Positions 35,322 to 44,951 of a DNA stretch of 49,156 nucleotides are shown here, piece after piece. Every line of letters begins with the position of its first letter. Position 1 is the first letter of the stretch. A model generated the notes under the pieces. It did no database searches and had not been told where the DNA came from. It saw only the letters and a program-made list of their open reading frames with translations. Made by a program: the position numbers and the translations under genes. The DNA is taken from the NCBI GenBank assembly GCA_021791875.1, contig JAJYVU010000021.1, positions 1 to 49,156 on the forward strand, in the 5' to 3' direction. Source of the DNA: Acidobacteriota bacterium (GTDB lineage Bacteria; Acidobacteriota; Terriglobia; Terriglobales; Acidobacteriaceae).

Positions 35322-38300
35322 TCACCATTGTATTCGGAACTGACCCTCACCTTGACGGTTACTGTTCTGCTGGCCCTGGTTGATGACCTGGCCGAAGGTA
35401 CCGTCGCTGATGTTGGTATCAGGTCCGTTGAATTGCGTTCGGTTGAGCACGTTGAAGTAATCGACCTCAAGAATACCCTCGACACCGTGTCCGAAGAAGA
35501 AGTGCTTGCGCACGTTCACATCCTCGTTGTAGAAGGGGGGATTCTTGAGTCCCCAGTAGGTACGATACGAGTTACCCAGTGTATACAGCGGCGCCGCCGT
35601 AAAGGCATTTGCCGGGAACATCTGTGCCGAAGAACGGTGTCCGGTGAAGTACTCGTTTGCCACTGAGTAGCTCGCCGTCGACAGAGGCACGCTGGTGTTC
35701 CGGTTCGGACGTTCTCCGCCACCATTCGGGTAGGGGAAGCTCAGGTTCTGGTAAACACCGGTTGGTGTGCCGGCCTGTTCGGTGATAATGAAGCCCACCT
35801 GCCATCCACCCAGAGCCTGCCCGGTAAGGCCCCTGTTGTTAAAGAAGCGCTTTCCGGGACCGATCGGAAGCTGGTAGGTACCGCTGAGGTTGAAGACTCG
35901 CGGCGGATTTCCGCTCGTCGGAGACCACTCCAGTTTCTGATCGTACTTGTTGAGGGCATTTCCGATAAAGCTTGTGAATCCACTGCTTGTATTGTTGTAT
36001 TCGCTTGCTAAGACGTAGTTTGCGAGGAACGCCAAACCCTGCGAGAAGCGCTTCTGCACGCTGACCTGGAAGCTGTTGTAGAAGGACGTGCCGTCTCCTT
36101 CAAAGTTGTTGAAGATATATCCGTACTGCGGATACGGAACCAGTGCCTGGGCAACCGTTGCCGAGTTTCCCCACTGGCTGACGAACTGCGGATAGGGTGC
36201 TGTGAATCCGGCTGCCTGAGCCGAACCATCCGCAAAGCTCAGGCCGAGCTTGCTTCCGAGAGCGAAGTACTTCGGGTTGAGCTGGTTGATGGAGTTGAGC
36301 TGGCTGGGAAGGTGAATATCACGATTCGCCACCCAGGCCACCGTCAGGAACATACTCGCCGGCAGCTGCCGCTGGTAGTTGATATTCCACTGCTGGCTGT
36401 AAGGAGCATAGTTGTCTTTCCTGCTGAAGGCATCCACCTGCGGGCCACCCACGCCCAGTCCGGGATTGAAAGGCGTCGGCCCCGGATTCGGCATGATATG
36501 GGTGTCCCAGCTTCCATAAGCAGAGATGTTGGTTCCGGTAGATTGCTGCGTATAGGAACCGACCAGCAGGTTGCCATAATTCACAGCCACCTTATTGGTT
36601 CCATATTCGTAGGCTCCGCCGTCCAGGAAGGCCAGACTGTATCCTCCCTGAATCACAGACTTGTTGCTGATCTGATAGGAGAAGCCGATACGTGGACCAA
36701 AATGCTTCCAGTTGATAGGAGCACGGTTATATCCCGAGCAGCCGGTGCAGTTGCCGAATTTCGACACCGCACCAAGAAGACCGGTCGCTGCAGGATTGGG
36801 AATATGGGGATCGAAGAAGACAATGTTGTTGTGTACTTCGGTGAAGGGCACCATGATATCCCAGCGAACGCCCAGGTTCAGTGTCAGCCGTGGATTCAGT
36901 TTGATGTTGTCCTGTAAATAAGGCGAGAAGGCCATGTTACGAAGCTTGAGTTCCTGGGAATTGCTCCGGTTGGCTTCGTCGGGCAGACCCAGCAGGTAGC
37001 TGGCGAATGCACTTCCTTCCGAGCCGAAGTTGGGGCTGTTCGGATCCGACGTCTCCTTCTGGCTGAAGGCGAAGTGGCCGCCGGCAGTCTGTTCTTCGTT
37101 GTCGTCCTGGAAGCTCCGCCGGAATTCCCAGCCGATGTTGAAGGTATTCCGACCTTTGGTCCACAACCAGTTGTTGCTGATAGCGACACCGAGCTTGCGG
37201 TTGATCGACCGCAACCATGCACCGCTGGTGCCCCAGCTGGTAGGCGCATGCTGGCCGTCAAAGGTGATGTTGGGTGGAATCACACCGTCCGTGATCGCAG
37301 GGAAGCTGTACTTGGTCTGGTTGTACTGATCGTTGATTTCACCGATCCATCCAGCACCCAGCGTCATCACCAGGTTCGGTGAAATGGTGTTGGTGTAGTT
37401 CAGAAGAAAGACCGTACCGAGAGCCGGATCATACTTCATGCTGTTGAGCGGATTCGGCGCAATCACCATGGGGCTGTAGTCGAAGCTGTAGTTGCTGTAG
37501 CTGTTCCGCCATTCACTCCATTCAATGCTCTGTTTAGGAGTCAGCACCTGATCGATGGTGAAGCCCCAGACATTCTGAATGTTCGGATTGCTGAAGGGGG
37601 CATAGCTCCTGTTGGAATCCAGTCCGCCGATACCGCTGCCGGGCCGGTTGGGCAATGGCAGGTACTGCAGCAGAATCTTGGAGGTAGGACTGATCAGGTT
37701 GGGCGGAATGACGTTGAGCCGGCCACCGTAGTCAAACTGCTGTCCGGTATACGGGTTATAGATCGGAATCAGTTTTCCTGTGCTGCCGTCTACAAAATCA
37801 CTGAAGTCACCGGTGCGCTCCCGTGCCGTGGGCACGGTGGATACTCCGGTGTTTTCATTATTCTGCCGGAACCATTCCTGGCTGTAATGGAAGAAGGTCT
37901 TATTGCGCCCATTATAGAGTTTGGGAATGATGACAGGACCACCGACGGTAAAGCCCCAGTTGTTCTCGTGATCCGGTGGCGGCTTGGGAGACCCGCCCCA
38001 TGCCGGACCGTTGAAGAAACCTACCGAGTCAAAAAGGCTGTTGCGGTTGATCTCAAACAGATCGCCGTGGAACTTGTTGGTACCAGTTGCGGTCTGGTAG
38101 CTCAATGCACCTTGCCCGAGCCCGTATTGCGCCTCGAAGGTCGACTGCTGGACGCGCATCTCCTGGACAAGTTCAAAGGGCGGATCGAAGTTGGTGGTAT
38201 AGCCTTCTGTTTCAGGCTGCGGAGCCGGAATACCGTTGAAGAGGATTTCCTGTTCGAAATCGACACCGCCATCCACACGGTGTGAAAAGGTGCTACCTGT

Positions 38301-38846
38301 ATCACCGGCAGCGGTGAACTGCAGTGAGTCGATCTGGCGGCCGCGGCCGGAGACCTCCACAGGCAGAGATTCCACCACGGACGGGTCGATCGTGGTGCCA
38401 AGCTGCGGCTGCGTCGTATTCAACGCAATCGAGCTGCTCGTCACCTGGACCGTCTGTGTCGTCGAGCCAGTCACCAGCTTGAAGTTAATCGTCGCCGTGG
38501 TACTGACTTCCACCAGGACATCCGACTGCTTCACCGTCTGAAACCCCGCGGCGGTCACCGAAACGGTGTAGTGGCCTGGAATCAGGCCTGTCGCCGAATA
38601 GGTGCCGGCGCTGCTGGACACTGTTCGTGTAACAACACCAGTGGAGTCGTTTGTAATTGTGACGTGAGCCCCCGGGACGACAGCTCCCGTCGGGTCAACG
38701 ATAGTTCCGGTAATACCCGCCACGGCCTGCGCAAACAGTAAATTGGCGGACGATACCAAAAATGCGAGTGTTATCGCAATCAGGAAGAGGCGCGCGGTAA
38801 AGATCCCGCTCGTGCCTCCGCGAATTGCGGCGCGTCTCAGCTCCAT
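35322..38846 (-). CDS. Oar-like TonB-dependent outer-membrane receptor (2)
   Basis: A 1174-residue receptor. The signal peptide follows a basic N-terminus (ARLFLIAITLAFLVSSANLL, cleavage near FAQA). A carboxypeptidase-regulatory-like domain lies at about 45-125 (GITGTIVDPTGAVVPGAHVT). The plug follows (HRVDGGVDFEQEILFNGIPA; EMRVQQSTFEAQYGLGQGAL), then a large barrel ending in a C-terminal aromatic (GEGQFRIQW). ATG 38846 is chosen because AGGGG lies about 6 bases upstream; the frame opens 25 codons earlier in the leader. First gene of a same-strand series with TPR, CRTAC1 and TPR secreted proteins, with a LacI-type operator about 210 bases upstream. The ligand is unknown; the shared operator with the GH92 mannosidase hints at mannose-containing glycans. 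Confidence 0.95.
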   Translation of the reverse strand: MELRRAAIRGGTSGIFTARLFLIAITLAFLVSSANLLFAQAVAGITGTIVDPTGAVVPGAHVTITNDSTGVVTRTVSSSAGTYSATGLIPGHYTVSVTAAGFQTVKQSDVLVEVSTTATINFKLVTGSTTQTVQVTSSSIALNTTQPQLGTTIDPSVVESLPVEVSGRGRQIDSLQFTAAGDTGSTFSHRVDGGVDFEQEILFNGIPAPQPETEGYTTNFDPPFELVQEMRVQQSTFEAQYGLGQGALSYQTATGTNKFHGDLFEINRNSLFDSVGFFNGPAWGGSPKPPPDHENNWGFTVGGPVIIPKLYNGRNKTFFHYSQEWFRQNNENTGVSTVPTARERTGDFSDFVDGSTGKLIPIYNPYTGQQFDYGGRLNVIPPNLISPTSKILLQYLPLPNRPGSGIGGLDSNRSYAPFSNPNIQNVWGFTIDQVLTPKQSIEWSEWRNSYSNYSFDYSPMVIAPNPLNSMKYDPALGTVFLLNYTNTISPNLVMTLGAGWIGEINDQYNQTKYSFPAITDGVIPPNITFDGQHAPTSWGTSGAWLRSINRKLGVAISNNWLWTKGRNTFNIGWEFRRSFQDDNEEQTAGGHFAFSQKETSDPNSPNFGSEGSAFASYLLGLPDEANRSNSQELKLRNMAFSPYLQDNIKLNPRLTLNLGVRWDIMVPFTEVHNNIVFFDPHIPNPAATGLLGAVSKFGNCTGCSGYNRAPINWKHFGPRIGFSYQISNKSVIQGGYSLAFLDGGAYEYGTNKVAVNYGNLLVGSYTQQSTGTNISAYGSWDTHIMPNPGPTPFNPGLGVGGPQVDAFSRKDNYAPYSQQWNINYQRQLPASMFLTVAWVANRDIHLPSQLNSINQLNPKYFALGSKLGLSFADGSAQAAGFTAPYPQFVSQWGNSATVAQALVPYPQYGYIFNNFEGDGTSFYNSFQVSVQKRFSQGLAFLANYVLASEYNNTSSGFTSFIGNALNKYDQKLEWSPTSGNPPRVFNLSGTYQLPIGPGKRFFNNRGLTGQALGGWQVGFIITEQAGTPTGVYQNLSFPYPNGGGERPNRNTSVPLSTASYSVANEYFTGHRSSAQMFPANAFTAAPLYTLGNSYRTYWGLKNPPFYNEDVNVRKHFFFGHGVEGILEVDYFNVLNRTQFNGPDTNISDGTFGQVINQGQQNSNRQGEGQFRIQW

Positions 38847-39548
38847 TATGGTCCCCTTTTTCAAGTGGTAACAACGTCTTCTGATTCCCGCTCCGCTGGT
38901 GAAATCGAGGATCAGGCACACACTGCCCGCCTGCTTGAGCCGCGCACACTGCCTCCAACAGTGCGGATGTACGGCGCATGCCTGTTCTGCGCATCAGTTA
39001 TTCAAATCACCATTCGGGCGGACTTTTGCCTGAGTCACACGATAAGCAACCGTGAAACTGGTAGCGTTATCAGTGCGAGCCACATTAAAGCACAGGTCTA
39101 TGGTTGTCAATATTTATTTTTTCCACCTGAAGTTTGCCCCCGCGGTGGGGCTCAAGGTCGCCGTATCGGCCTGAGATGGAAGGAGTTTCGCCGTCAGCGA
39201 TTACGTAAGAAAAGCGGCTGTTTACCAATAAATAAAGGGGTCTGAGAAGCTGCCGGGAGACGCTTCCAACCGTCCCCCCGCGCAAAGTCTGGGCTGCTGA
39301 AGGTGCGGTCTCCGCACCCGGAGAGCGCGGATTCCTGACGAGTTCGCAAGTGGCTGGAGCCGCGCCGTTTATGGGAACGCTATCGGAACAGCCGTCCCCA
39401 TCCAAAATTCGCCGCGCCGGGAGCAGACCCTCATCCGCAAGAATAATGAGGATGTGACGGAGCGTGCGAATGGCACAAAGGCTCTGCTGAAATGGCAGGC
39501 ACCCATCGACTCGATCCGATTGGTTCTCACGAATCATACAGCCCACTC
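38847..39548. other. Regulatory region of TonB receptor 2 and unassigned sequence
   Basis: About 700 bases between the receptor start and the IS630 remnant. The left 230 bases hold the leader and the LacI-type operator. From about 39240 to 39548 I see no supported gene; a 153-codon minus-strand frame spanning 39085-39546 lacks a Shine-Dalgarno and recognisable protein character. The right end abuts the transposase remnant, but no clear inverted terminal repeat was found. Confidence 0.5.
39059..39072 (+). promoter_or_regulatory. LacI-family-type operator upstream of TonB receptor 2
   Basis: TGGTAGCGTTATCA is an imperfect palindrome (10 of 14 positions symmetric) with the central CG and flanking TA/TA of LacI-family operators. 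It agrees at 11 of 14 positions with the site before the GH92 mannosidase. It lies 212 bases upstream of the receptor start codon. Confidence 0.65.
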
Positions 39549-40425
39549 CTAGTGTTCTGTCACGGAAATGCGTGACCAGAGTCTAGCCAGCTTCTGGAAG
39601 ATTGAATCTGCTGTGGCAGTCCAGGCGAAGGGACGGGAGTTGCGGTTGTATTGTTGCACGAACTCCTCCATGCGTCGGATCAGTTCGCGGACACTCCGGA
39701 AGCTGTCTCTGCGAATGGCCTGTTGTGTAATCAGGCCGAACCATCGTTCAACCTGGTTGAGCCAGGAGGAATAGGTCGGGGTGTAATGAACGTGGAAGCG
39801 GGGTCGCTGGGCGAGCCATGTCCGCACCTTGCTGTGCGTTGTCGACGATCAGGTGCACATCCAATTGGGCCGGAACGGCACTGTCGATGCGTTTGAGGAA
39901 AGCCAGGAATTCCTGATGCCGATGTCGAGGCTTGCATTCGGTCAATACGGTTCCAGTGGCGATATCGAGAGCGGCGAACAAAGTGGTGGTGCCGTGGCGC
40001 ACATAGTCATGCGTCATTCCCTCCACGTAGCCCAATCCCATCGGCAACACAGGTTGGGTCCGGCTCAAAGCCTGAATCTGGGACTTCTCGTCGACGGCCA
40101 GAACGATGGCGTGGTCCGGAGGGTTCAGGTACAGTCCAACAATGTCGCGCACCTTTTCGACAAAGAATGGATCGTTGGAGAGCTTGAAGGTCTTGCTGCG
40201 ATGCGGCTGTAAGGCAAACGGCTGAAAGACACGGTGCACCGTCGACTTTGAGAGGCGATTGGCCTGCGCTGCCTGGCGAACGCTTCAATGGGTTCGGGCA
40301 GGCGGCTTGCTCTTCAGCGTACGCCGCAGGAGCGATGCCACCTTCTCATCGGAGATGCTGCGCGGGCGCCCCGGCCGCAGCTCATCGTAAAGCCCTTGAA
40401 GGCGATGCTCGACAAAGCGCTGCCG
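39549..40425 (-). pseudogene. Decayed IS630-family transposase
   Basis: Reading leftward, the IS630 transposase can be followed from QRFVEHRLQGLYDELRPGRP (near 40425), through the helix-turn-helix [20 protein letters not shown] and the catalytic blocks [17 protein letters not shown] and WLNQVERWF (D, D, E). Three lesions are visible: the N-terminal part is missing before RQRF; an in-frame TGA at 40285-40287 stands where the family normally has Trp (THWS); and a frameshift near 39830-39838 just after VDN moves reading from the 163-codon frame into [18 protein letters not shown], consistent with loss of about 8 bases. The element is inactive. Terminal repeats were not found. Confidence 0.88.
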
Positions 40426-40691
40426 ACTTCAAGTCCGGGGGGCATTTCGTTCCGTGGCAGGGAAGCAGAATCAACGGGCGTTCGCGCACAGCTCGATTCA
40501 TGCCAGCTTGTATAGCTTGCCGGGGGAGGATATTGTCCTTCTCTACCCGCAGATTCCGCGGAGCTTGGCTCCCGTGCTGATGGCCCGGCTGCGTCAAGCC
40601 TGCTTCATGGGCGCTTACCGAAAGCGGACAACTAATCTCCCAGTTTTGTGTCATTGCAGAAAATATCCAGAGCGAGAAGTAGCGTTGCTCA

Positions 40692-43600
40692 TTATGTGAC
40701 TGTTACTGTTACGACTGTGCTGGACGTAATCTGCCCTGTGCCCGCATCGGTTCCCTTGACAGTAAACGTGTAGGTGCCTGCGGTGGTGCCGGCGACTGTG
40801 CCGCCTCCACCCCCGCCTCCGGAGCCACCGCCGCATCCTATCAGCGAGAGGAAAACACAGAGGACCACCACACCCAGCAGGGTGCGCCAACTGCGCTTGC
40901 GGGCGGGAATGCCGAAGAGTAGCAGGCAGGCCAGGAGCGCTCCTCCGCCGCCGAACAAGGCCTTTCTCAGCATGGGATGAGCCGTGGCAGTGGAAGATGC
41001 CGTGCTGTTGATCGTCAGCGTTGCCGTAGCGGCGGTGCTTCCCGTGATGTTGACCGACGAAGGCAGGGTGCAGGTGGGCGGATCAGTACCGCCAGCAACC
41101 GACGACGTGAGCGCGCAGGTGAGGTTGACCTGCCCGGTAAAGCCGCCGGACGGCGCGATCTGAATGGTGGAGGTGTTGCCTGTAACAGCGCCTGGAGCAA
41201 TGGTCAGGTTTCCGCTGTTCGTGAGTGAGAAAGATGGATCGGACTGCACGGTGAATGTGGTGGTGGTGGAGGCGGTGATGCTCGCATTGTTTTCGTCGGT
41301 CGCAGTAATCCTGAGAGTATATGTGCCAAGGGATGTAGAAGGGGAGGTATCAATCGGCACGAATCCGCCTGAGGCTGAGTTTCCGGAAATTGTTGCCGAG
41401 CCGGGACCACAGGTCGGGGGACTGGTCGGATTGGCCATGGAGGTGCTTACGGAGCAAGTGATGCTCAGATTGCCGATGTAGCCATTCACAGGTGTGACCG
41501 TATAGGAAACCTGGCCCGGCATTGACGGGGGGATGGGCGGAGGTGAAGTGGCTGAAATCGTAATACCGGCGTTTGCGGGAATGGCGTTTACAGTCAGGTT
41601 GAAGCTAGTTTGTGCGGTAATTGTGCCGGTCTGGTCTGTTCCAGTGACTGTTATGGGGTAGGTGCCCGGAGTGGAGCCATAAAGGGTTGCGAGTGAGAGG
41701 GTCGTGCTGATTGCCGTGGTGCCAGTGACATTGATGTAGCTTGTGTAGCAGGACCCGTCAGGGTATGCATTGCAGGATAGAGTCACAAGACTCTGAAAGC
41801 CTCCGGATGGTGTGAGTGTAATGGTGACTTGCCCTGTCTGGCCAGCGGTTACGGTAACATTGCCACTGTTTGTGAGGGTGAAACTGCCTACGCCCGCCGT
41901 GTTGTCTACGGTTGTTGTTCCACTGGAGGATGTGTAGTTAGCATCGCCACCGTAGGTGGCGGTGATGACATTGGAGCCGGAGGCGAACTGCGATGTTGCG
42001 GCAGAGCCGGTGGCGGTGAGAACGGTGTAATAGGTTCCACCTGTTTGCTGGGTGGTAGTGGTGAAGCTGCTGGTGGTGAAGAGGGTCTTGCCGCCCGTGC
42101 TGACGGTGACGGTTCCGGTAGGTGCGCTGCCCACGTTTGACGGGGTAGTTACCTGGACCTGAACACTGATGGGACTGGTGGTATTGAAGGTGGAAGGTGA
42201 CGCGGTAACGGTTGTGGTGGTGGCAGCCGGGACTACCGTGACCGACTGTGCGGTGCTAGTGCTGGCGTTGAAACTGGCGTCGCCCGAGTATGTAGCAGTG
42301 ATGCTTTGCGAGCCGGTGGGCAGAGTGGCGGGAGTTGCGAGCGCGGGGTAGGATGCGAGGTTTCCGCCGCCGACGTTGGCGGTGCCGATGGAGGCGGCGC
42401 CGCTTTGAAATGTGACGGTGCCAGTGGCCACGCCCTGCGTGTTGCTGCCCTCGGCAGTGCCGGTAATCTGTACGTTCAAAAAGACAGCAGAGCCGTAGGG
42501 AATGCTGTTGAGGTTTGTAATGGCTGCGCCGGTCTGTGGATTTTCAGCATTGACAGTAAGTGTCGTGGTGCTGGCTTCCGGCGTGATAGTGACGCTGATG
42601 GGAGACGAAGTGCTGGAGGCGTTGCTGGTGTCGCCGCTGTAGCGCGCCGATACCGTATAACTGCCGCCCGGCAGGCCGTTATAAGTTGCCGTACCGGAGC
42701 CGCTGGTTAAAGGAATGGTGAACTGGCCGTTATTTTGTGGGCCACTGGCAGTCCCACCCGTGGTTTGATTGGCGGTGTCAATGATCCCGACGATTCCTGT
42801 GGCCGATGAGGGATTGACGCCGACGCTGAAGCTGAGAGAGGTTCCGTGCACGGCAGTGAGCGGCGCGGTCGATCCATTGATGTTCAGCGTGGTGGAAGTG
42901 GAAGACAGCGAGACGCTGTTCCAGTCGTTGACGAGGGCCGCGATATTGACGCTCCCCAGGCCGCTGGCCAGGTCGTAGCCGGTGGTTGCGTTGTATCCAG
43001 TGAGGAAGTTGTTTGCGCCGCAGTCCGGTGAGCCGGTCTGGCAATACACGGAGTTATTGCCCGTGGTGACATCGTGAAAATCCGAACTGTACTTCGATTG
43101 AGCCAATTGATAGAGGACGACATTTGCGTTTCCCAGACGCGAGCCCGTTTTCTGTTCTACGAGCGCGAGGATGCCGGCGAAGGCCGGCGCCGCGGCAGAG
43201 GTTCCGCCTACGCCGTCGAAGACAGCACCGCTGGAAAAAGTGCCGTTCGTGTTCTGGCAGTCGGTATAGATCTGGCTGGTAACGCCGTCGGCGACATTGT
43301 CGGAGCAAACCACCCAGGTGGCTCTATAGAGGCCGTTGCCAGCCAGCAGCGATACATCGGGGAGGTCGCGCGCGCCGTCCGCGGGAGTCAGGGAAAGCTG
43401 ATATGCGGGTTTGGGGTAGACCTGGCTCACACCTCCGCTTCCCGCAATAATGTTGGTCTGGCTGTTGATACCTGTGTATGCCTCGTTGCTGCTGTAGTCT
43501 GTGTTCGGGAATGTCGAGTCATTCCATGGCTCTTCGGGAATGTATCCTTTGGCTGTCCGGTAGTAGGGCGGGGACCCGATGGTGGAGCCGTCGACATACT

Positions 43601-44951
43601 GGGAGAAGGAAGTGGGAAGAACGTCATAGTCCGTTCCTCCGACGGCGATATCCCAGGGTGTGGATGCAAAGCCGCTGACCGCGAAGCCGCCGGTCGCCTC
43701 GGTCTCGGTAGCGAAGTTATCGCAGCCCGCCGAACCGTTGTCGCCCGTGCTGACGGTGACGGAGATGCCCTGCGCCGCTGCCTGTTCCATCAGGGCATTG
43801 ATCATCTCATTGCCGGTTGTGCCTAACTGGGCCTCGCATAGACCGAAACTGATGCTGAGAATGCTGACCGTGTTGTCGTTGATGGCGCGCTGCACGGCGT
43901 TGAAAACACCGGACGATAGATTGGTATTAGCCGATGTGTAGAAGTAAATTTTGGCCTGAGGCGCAAGACCTCCTGCGATTTCGTTATCGAGCAGGGCCTC
44001 GATTTCGTCTCCATTCAGACCGGGATCGGTGCCATCGACGACCACCGTGGGGAGGTTGGCCGAGGTGGTGGTTTCTCCCAGGAATGCTGTCCTGTAATTC
44101 TCCACATCCTGCATGGTGATGTTGGAATCCCCGACAATCCCGATGTCGACTCCGGCTCCGGCATAAGTTGTGCCCGAGGTGTAGCTGGGATTCAGATTGC
44201 TGTTCGGGGAGTCATAGATGGTCGCGGCATCGGCCGGATCGACAAACAGGTAGGGGATATCGTTGGCCCCGAAGAGCGTGAACTGAGGCTGGATGGAATG
44301 GGTTAGAGAGTCGTATCGTCCACGGGGGCCAAACTGGAGCATGGGTTTGGGATGGAAGTCATTCAATGGCGCGAGGCCCGCAACGACCGGAGCCAGCGCG
44401 GTGGGAATTTGAGGGTTGGTAAGGTTGGCGTAATAAGTTTTTCCCTCAACGGCAAAGGCATGGATGCTGGTATGAAAAGCGCTCTGAATCTGGCCGAAAT
44501 CGCCGGAGAACTGGATCATGTCGTGTGATGAGGGTACGGCCACGATGTGGAATCCCTTGCCTCTCAGCCATGACTCCACCGTTTGCAGATCACTCTCGCT
44601 CACCCCAAAGTGCGCGCCGAACTGAACGGGCGTTAGCCATTGGTGATATCTCGCGGAGGAGGGATTTTGTACGTCCTGAAGATACTGCGTGAGCGCCTGC
44701 TGCTGCGCGGTGCTCGGCTTGAGCAGAAGCATCAGCCGCCCTGTTGGCTCCGAGGCTGGAGCCTGTCCACGATCGAATCTGGCCTGCGCCAGGGGCGAAA
44801 CGTTACCCTTCAGCGTAATGAGATCGCTGTCGTTCACCTGCGAGACGATTCGGTTTGCGGGTTGAATCGTGGGTGTTGCTTGCGAATAAGCGGTGGGCAG
44901 CACTACACCTATAAAACATGCAAGCATCACACCTAAATAGGGCCGGATCAT
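40692..44951 (-). CDS. Secreted S53 (kumamolisin/sedolisin) protease with Ig-like repeats and C-terminal anchor
   Basis: A 1419-residue precursor. Signal peptide: MIRPYLGVMLACFIGVVLPT, cleavage near AYSQ. The pro-kumamolisin activation domain spans about 45-215 (YHQWLTPVQFGAHFGVSESD). The S53 catalytic domain has Glu318 and Asp322 (EIEALLDNE), an oxyanion Asp in VSTGDNGSAG and Ser585 in GGTSAAAPAFAG, with the calcium-site region FHDVTTGNN. Three Ig-like repeats ending in YSGD/YGGD phrases follow, then further beta domains (GGFTGQVNLTC type). The C-terminus has two membrane-like segments separated by ARKRSWR, then LSLIGCGGGSGGGGGGG and an Ig-like strand end (AGTYTFTVKGTDAG). It likely digests proteins outside the cell at acid pH. 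Monocistronic; AGGA lies 5 bases before the ATG. Confidence 0.94.
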   Translation of the reverse strand: MIRPYLGVMLACFIGVVLPTAYSQATPTIQPANRIVSQVNDSDLITLKGNVSPLAQARFDRGQAPASEPTGRLMLLLKPSTAQQQALTQYLQDVQNPSSARYHQWLTPVQFGAHFGVSESDLQTVESWLRGKGFHIVAVPSSHDMIQFSGDFGQIQSAFHTSIHAFAVEGKTYYANLTNPQIPTALAPVVAGLAPLNDFHPKPMLQFGPRGRYDSLTHSIQPQFTLFGANDIPYLFVDPADAATIYDSPNSNLNPSYTSGTTYAGAGVDIGIVGDSNITMQDVENYRTAFLGETTTSANLPTVVVDGTDPGLNGDEIEALLDNEIAGGLAPQAKIYFYTSANTNLSSGVFNAVQRAINDNTVSILSISFGLCEAQLGTTGNEMINALMEQAAAQGISVTVSTGDNGSAGCDNFATETEATGGFAVSGFASTPWDIAVGGTDYDVLPTSFSQYVDGSTIGSPPYYRTAKGYIPEEPWNDSTFPNTDYSSNEAYTGINSQTNIIAGSGGVSQVYPKPAYQLSLTPADGARDLPDVSLLAGNGLYRATWVVCSDNVADGVTSQIYTDCQNTNGTFSSGAVFDGVGGTSAAAPAFAGILALVEQKTGSRLGNANVVLYQLAQSKYSSDFHDVTTGNNSVYCQTGSPDCGANNFLTGYNATTGYDLASGLGSVNIAALVNDWNSVSLSSTSTTLNINGSTAPLTAVHGTSLSFSVGVNPSSATGIVGIIDTANQTTGGTASGPQNNGQFTIPLTSGSGTATYNGLPGGSYTVSARYSGDTSNASSTSSPISVTITPEASTTTLTVNAENPQTGAAITNLNSIPYGSAVFLNVQITGTAEGSNTQGVATGTVTFQSGAASIGTANVGGGNLASYPALATPATLPTGSQSITATYSGDASFNASTSTAQSVTVVPAATTTTVTASPSTFNTTSPISVQVQVTTPSNVGSAPTGTVTVSTGGKTLFTTSSFTTTTQQTGGTYYTVLTATGSAATSQFASGSNVITATYGGDANYTSSSGTTTVDNTAGVGSFTLTNSGNVTVTAGQTGQVTITLTPSGGFQSLVTLSCNAYPDGSCYTSYINVTGTTAISTTLSLATLYGSTPGTYPITVTGTDQTGTITAQTSFNLTVNAIPANAGITISATSPPPIPPSMPGQVSYTVTPVNGYIGNLSITCSVSTSMANPTSPPTCGPGSATISGNSASGGFVPIDTSPSTSLGTYTLRITATDENNASITASTTTTFTVQSDPSFSLTNSGNLTIAPGAVTGNTSTIQIAPSGGFTGQVNLTCALTSSVAGGTDPPTCTLPSSVNITGSTAATATLTINSTASSTATAHPMLRKALFGGGGALLACLLLFGIPARKRSWRTLLGVVVLCVFLSLIGCGGGSGGGGGGGTVAGTTAGTYTFTVKGTDAGTGQITSSTVVTVTVT

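Noticed and set aside
39830..39845. Programmed ribosomal frameshift in the IS630 transposase
   Set aside because: There is no slippery sequence at the junction, residues normally present between the two frames are missing, and an in-frame stop and N-terminal loss also occur, so decay is the simpler explanation.
42000..43000. Repetitive GT/GCC-rich tract that at first looks like a DNA repeat array
   Set aside because: It encodes the Thr/Ser/Val-rich Ig-like repeats of the S53 protease; no regular repeat-spacer structure, so not a CRISPR or VNTR.
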